A stretch of 64,000 nt of DNA, taken from the NCBI RefSeq assembly GCF_008831285.2, contig NC_045139.1:15544354-15608353 (forward strand). The letters run 5' to 3'. The DNA is from Nymphaea colorata (Eukaryota > Streptophyta > Magnoliopsida > Nymphaeales > Nymphaeaceae). This document shows positions 59,635-64,000 of the stretch, one piece after another; position 1 is the stretch's first letter; each line of letters starts with the position of its first letter. A program made the translations under genes and the position numbers. A model generated the notes under the pieces. The model did not search any database. It saw only the letters and a list, made by a program, of their open reading frames with translations, and was not told where the DNA came from.

Positions 59635-61551
59635 ATGTCCGAGCTGCGATGCGTTTCTTTATTGGAAAAATGCAGAAGTTTGAATTGTTTGCTGCAGATC
59701 CATGGCTATGCGATCAAAACAGGATGTGATACTGACCCATTTGTCCTCAGTAAGTTCCTTCTTTTTTCAGCCATTACATTTTCGGACACCATGGATTATG
59801 CTTGCCTTCTCTTCAGAAGTATTCCCCAACCTGATGGGTTCATGTTCAACACTCTAATCCGTGGCTTCTCAGAGTCAAATATGCCTTACCAGTCCATTTC
59901 CACATATGCCCAGATGCAGAAACAGGGAGTCAAGCCAGATAGCTTCACTTTTGCTTTTCTTCTCAAGTCTCTCATAAATTGTGGTTCTCTAAATACATCA
60001 AGACAAGTCCATTGTCATGCTATGAAGCACGGTTTGGACCCCCACATTTTTGTCCGAACAAGTCTTATAACTGCCTATGCGGCTGGTGGGAGCATTGTAT
60101 GTGCTCGCCAAGTATTTGATGAAATGCGAGTGCCAAATGTGGTTTCATACAATGCCATGCTTTCTGCCTGCCTGCGATGTTCTGAAGTAGATGAAGCAAG
60201 AAGAATCTTCGATCAAATGCCGTGGTTGAATGTCACATCCTGGAATATTGTGCTGTCTGGTTATATGGACGCAAACGAATTAGAGTTGGCATCTCGGTTG
60301 TTCCATGACATTCCCCAGAAGGATTTGGTCTCCTGGAATACAATGATCATTGGATGTGTGCAGGGCGGTAAACTCAAATTGGCCTTTGAACTATTTGAGG
60401 AGATGCGGTTGGAGGGTTTCAGTCCAAATGAAGTGAGTATCACTGGGGTACTATCAGCTTGCTCACAGATGGGTGCCCTGGAATTCGGTAAAATGATTCA
60501 TGGGTACATTGATAAAGCAGGATTTAGCCATATTGTGACTGTAAACAATGCACTTGTCGATTTGTACGGTAAATGTGGAAATATCAATATGGCAAGCCAT
60601 GTCTTTGACAAGATCATGAACAAGGGCGTCATTTCTTGGACTGTGATGATTGAAGTGCTTGCAATGCACGGCCATGGGGTTGAAGCTGTGGAACTTTTCT
60701 ACAAGATGGTGGAATCAGGAATAGAACCAGATGGTGTTACATTCGTCGCTATTCTGTATGCCTGTAGTCATGCAGGTCTAACACAGAAAGGAATAGAGTT
60801 GTTCAATATGATGAAAGACTGTTACCACATTGAAGCATCTATGGAACATTATGGCTGCATGGTTGATCTCTATGGCCGAGCTGGGTTTCTAGACTGTGCA
60901 TATGAGTTTATCGCTCACATGCCGATTAAGCCCAATGCTGTAATTTGGAGAACATTGCTTGGGGCATGTAGCATACATGGAGATGTCATTCTTGCAGAGC
61001 ATGTAAAAAACAAATTGTCCGAAATTGACCCAGAGAACTCCAGTGATTACATATTGTTGTCAAATATATATGCAATTGCTGGAAAATGGAGGGATGTGGC
61101 TGTTGTGAGGAAGTCGATGGCTGAGAGAAAAATGAGAAAGACACCAGGTTGGAGTATGATAGAAGTTGATAAGGTTGTTTTCAGTTTTGTTGCAGGTGAC
61201 AAACGTAACCCAGTGGCAGAAGTTGCCTATGAAAAATTGAGTGAGATAATAAATAGGCTGAGGTCTGAAGGATATGTTGCTGATATTGGGCCAGTCTTGC
61301 ATGACATAGAGACAGAAGACAAGGAAGACTCTGTTTCTCACCACAGTGAGAAACTAGCTATCGCTTTTGGAATGGCTAGACTGCATCCAGAAAGTGTCAT
61401 CAGAATTGTGAAGAATTTGAGGGTTTGCAGGGATTGTCACACGATGTTAAAGTTTGTGTCAAGGGTATATGGAAGGGAGATCGTTGTGAGAGATAGAAGC
61501 AGATTTCATGTCTTCAAGGAGGGTTCCTGCTGTTGTAGAGATTACTGGTGA
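59635..61551 (+). CDS. PPR protein, PLS class with E and DYW domains
   Basis: A single 638-codon exon, as usual for plant PLS-class PPR genes. An N-terminal L-L-E-K-C-R-S-L-N-C-L-L-Q-I-H-G region is followed by serial PPR motifs (for example PDGFMFNTLIRGFSES, PNVVSYNAMLSAC, KDLVSWNTMIIGC, PDGVTFVAILYACSHAGL). The E region covers about 435-525 (WRTLLGACSIHGD, SDYILLSNIYA, GKWRDVAVVRKSM). The C-terminal DYW deaminase has the zinc/catalytic motif H570-S-E572 and C598-R-D-C601, ending C-C-C-R-D-Y-W. Overall it resembles Arabidopsis At1g74630. Such proteins bind a specific organelle transcript and convert C to U. The N-terminus is not a strong transit peptide, so plastid or mitochondrial targeting is undecided. 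The terminal C-C-C replaces the commoner C-S-C. Confidence 0.95.
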   Translation: MSELRCVSLLEKCRSLNCLLQIHGYAIKTGCDTDPFVLSKFLLFSAITFSDTMDYACLLFRSIPQPDGFMFNTLIRGFSESNMPYQSISTYAQMQKQGVKPDSFTFAFLLKSLINCGSLNTSRQVHCHAMKHGLDPHIFVRTSLITAYAAGGSIVCARQVFDEMRVPNVVSYNAMLSACLRCSEVDEARRIFDQMPWLNVTSWNIVLSGYMDANELELASRLFHDIPQKDLVSWNTMIIGCVQGGKLKLAFELFEEMRLEGFSPNEVSITGVLSACSQMGALEFGKMIHGYIDKAGFSHIVTVNNALVDLYGKCGNINMASHVFDKIMNKGVISWTVMIEVLAMHGHGVEAVELFYKMVESGIEPDGVTFVAILYACSHAGLTQKGIELFNMMKDCYHIEASMEHYGCMVDLYGRAGFLDCAYEFIAHMPIKPNAVIWRTLLGACSIHGDVILAEHVKNKLSEIDPENSSDYILLSNIYAIAGKWRDVAVVRKSMAERKMRKTPGWSMIEVDKVVFSFVAGDKRNPVAEVAYEKLSEIINRLRSEGYVADIGPVLHDIETEDKEDSVSHHSEKLAIAFGMARLHPESVIRIVKNLRVCRDCHTMLKFVSRVYGREIVVRDRSRFHVFKEGSCCCRDYW

Positions 61552-63560
61552 ATGCAGTGAAGAATTTGCAGTTGAGCACCAAAAACAAAAGGGTGCTCCT
61601 CTAATAATGTAAAAGGGCGGAGAAGGCCTCTCGTCAAGAAGTACTGCTTTATTTCAGAAACAGAAGGAGTTTTGTAAGCCGCATCAAATTTGCTTTGTTA
61701 TTTTAAATTTTTTGTGTCCATCCCTTTTCTTTTAAAATCTGTTTTGGCATTCTTCAGGATACACAGATGATAGAAGCAGAAACCACCTGAAGGGTTTTCT
61801 CAACAATGTCTACCTCTCCCGAATGTCAGCTTGAGATTATTAACTTTCTAGAGAAATGCAGGTGTATCTCCTGGACCCGGGAGGCACATTCTGAGGGTTT
61901 TACTGCTGCTTCCTAGTAGTTAGGACCAGGTTTCCCTGGACTTTGTCCAGAGAACTGAGGAATGCAGCACGAGAAGAAAGCAACATGAAGCAAAGAGCTT
62001 CGGTCAAATTTCCATATTCAGATTCCAGAGAAGCATCGTATGCTGCAGGTACGTTTAAACTTTAAACCGTATTCTTGTTGCAACTGATTCTTTGACTAAA
62101 AGAACATCAAACCGGTACATGGCCAATAATGAGACCCTTATATTGGATCCTTTTTTCCATGCTTTGGACGCTACAAGAATTGCTGCAGTTCAAATAAATA
62201 ATTGGTAACTCTGTTCGGGATTATGCAGATCCTCACCATATTTTGCCTGGAGTCTCACTTATGATATTGAGCTGTCAATCTTCTTCAACTTGAGTCCTAC
62301 CACCTAAAGTTCTTAAGTCTCGCCAATTAGCCAGGTAAACAGACAACTCCTTTATCTTAACCAGCCCATCTTTAATGTGTTTCTCCTACCAATGCCACCA
62401 GTAACACCCTGCATGAAACCGACCACCTTGAGTCCTTGACAGTAAAAAAGCAGAGAGCAATATGCGCTAGTAGGCTGTCTCATTGCCATCCAGTCCTCCA
62501 TTTAATTCCCGTGATTAGCCAAAAAAAAAAGAGGAAAAGAGTCAAAAGACAGCGAGAAAAGAACAGTGGGCGATTTCTCTGTAGCAGCATCTTGTAGCTT
62601 GGCTAGATTTGGTGAAGGCGGCAAAACTTGTGGAATTTGTGTTGAAGTAGCATTATCATTGTCTACAATAATTATCCTAAAACAGAATTTCTGAAATTTT
62701 TATTATTCAATATTCAAGTCAGAGTGCACGGATGAAAAATAGATAAAAGCATTGTGACTAAGCGAGAAACATTTTTCTCAACGCCCTTGAAACGTTCCAG
62801 GAGCATTCGTGCTTCTATGATTGTGTCATGCTATGGACACTCAAACTTGCAACTCTGCTTGCTATCCTTAACTGAAAGATTAATCTCCATTTGAATGGTT
62901 GGGATTTCGACCCCTTTTACTCTGCGGAAGTCTCTCTTTCTCTCACTTAGATTCTTCTCTTTCCTTCTCATGTTTGAGTCCTCACTCTTTCTTTTCTCCC
63001 GTTTTTTTTCTCCGTTCGTTTTTTCCGTCTCAACAATGCTACATCTACAGCTATAGAAGGATGTATTTTTTTATGACAATGAAAACAAAAGATTCCAAGA
63101 ACACTAAAAAGGAAAATTTTTTGGATGTTAACTCTTTCAGGGGACCAAGGTGGTTGCATAATTGCATTACAGCAAGAGGGAAAAGCACTCTCTCAGTTGG
63201 GGATTTCACGAGGAGAGCTCGTGTACTGCAGGAGCAAGAACAGAGTTGGGCACGTTGGAGTCCAGAACAACTCCAACTTTGATTGGCAACCATGACTTTT
63301 TTGCAAAACTCTGCGATAGGAGGTTGGACGTCTGCAATGCCAATTTATCTGTACTAGCAATCGGAGATTTGAGGTGGATTCTCAGTCCGTAGTTCTTAAA
63401 CACAGCCCGAATGGTTAACTTGATTGTGAATATGTGATTCTGTGAATGTGCATCAAGTTGCCGTATCCACTGTAACTAAGGAATTACTTTACAAATGTGA
63501 AACATAAGCATTATTTCTGTATTGTGTGAATTTATCTCCGTCAAGCACTCGAATTTCAGA
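61552..63560. other. Region downstream of the PPR gene
   Basis: The first few hundred bases are probably PPR 3' untranslated sequence. The frame near 62899-63282 begins in a CT-rich tract, has a non-ATG start and resembles no family. I see no further gene. Confidence 0.4.
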
Positions 63561-63730
63561 ACCTAAGGGGGTTAGCAGTTAGCACAACCAGGAAGAGCCC
63601 TGACCAGCAGGCAGCTGGTCGTAAGTTCGACCCTCATTGCGTTTTCTGCTAGACTGTGCCCTACCACGCCTGCTCGCATGTGTTGGTCGGGGAGCTTTAA
63701 GAATTAAGAGGCCTTTACTTTACAGTTCAT
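63561..63730 (+). repeat. SINE-like segment with Pol III box motifs
   Basis: GTTAGCACAACCAGG resembles an A-box and GTAAGTTCGACCCTC, about 45 bases on, a B-box. The flanks do not form tRNA acceptor or T arms convincingly. The segment ends in a GCCTTTACTTTACAG-like tail. A tRNA-derived SINE is more likely than a tRNA gene. Confidence 0.4.
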
Positions 63731-64000
63731 GCTGTTGAAGAAGCGTCTAAGAGATGCAAAATAAACAGCTCGAGTTCCAATTGGTTTCAGATTTCTGGTA
63801 ACACCAAGTGTTCTCCACGTTGAGCGTATTTCTTTTGGATACTTTGTTCAGCCGCATCTCCCGCGTCATTAGGCAAACTTATTATAAACATTTAATGCCT
63901 TTATACTTTTTATACAAGTCGAGATCAAAAGATTAGATTACAGAACGGAAGTATAATGAAAATTTTATGAAAACACGCTTAAATTTTGATAAATTAAAGA

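Overview
The window is nuclear DNA from a flowering plant. The evidence is long AT-rich introns with GT-AG (and two probable GC-AG) boundaries, plant-specific gene families (a DYW-type PPR protein, an IQ67-domain protein, a trifunctional plant tRNA ligase), compound (TA)n(GA)n microsatellites and several MITE-like transposons. The genes are not strongly GC-rich at their 5' ends, so I see no reason to call it a grass, but I cannot name the species. There are no bacterial, organellar or viral genes, and no CRISPR array.

Layout, left to right. (1) 1261-2685, plus: a probable small secreted peptide gene with a signal peptide followed by an acidic Asp-Tyr motif. (2) 8483-3884, minus: a three-exon PLAC8-family membrane protein whose first intron carries two MITEs. 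(3) 13762-13067, minus: an uninterrupted dolichyldiphosphatase / lipid phosphate phosphatase gamma gene. (4) About 14-20.9 kb: gene-poor, with paired Tourist-like MITEs, SINE-like remnants and a long microsatellite. (5) 22007-25380, plus: a five-exon IQ67-domain (IQD) protein with a 5'-leader intron. (6) 28561-31923, plus: TIM14/PAM18, the J-protein of the mitochondrial import motor. (7) 55552-33094, minus: a gene of 27 coding exons for the plant tRNA ligase (ligase, kinase and cyclic phosphodiesterase modules). It occupies about 22 kb, its introns host several transposable elements, and the exons I assembled join in frame to 1231 codons plus stop. (8) 59635-61551, plus: an intronless PPR-E-DYW organelle RNA-editing factor. 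The remainder to 64,000 holds no gene I can support.

The genes form no operon or pathway cluster. They are ordinary neighbours, though three plausibly or certainly serve organelles: TIM14 in mitochondria, the DYW protein in plastid or mitochondrial RNA editing, and the tRNA ligase, which carries a presequence-like N-terminus that leaky scanning could bypass. The most interesting items are the unassigned secreted-peptide gene, two probable GC-AG introns sharing the donor hexamer GCATGT, the alternative-start arrangement of the tRNA ligase, and a nest of GC-rich terminal-inverted-repeat elements inside tRNA ligase intron 18. All exon boundaries were derived by hand from reading frame, family resemblance and splice dinucleotides; no transcript data or database search was available.
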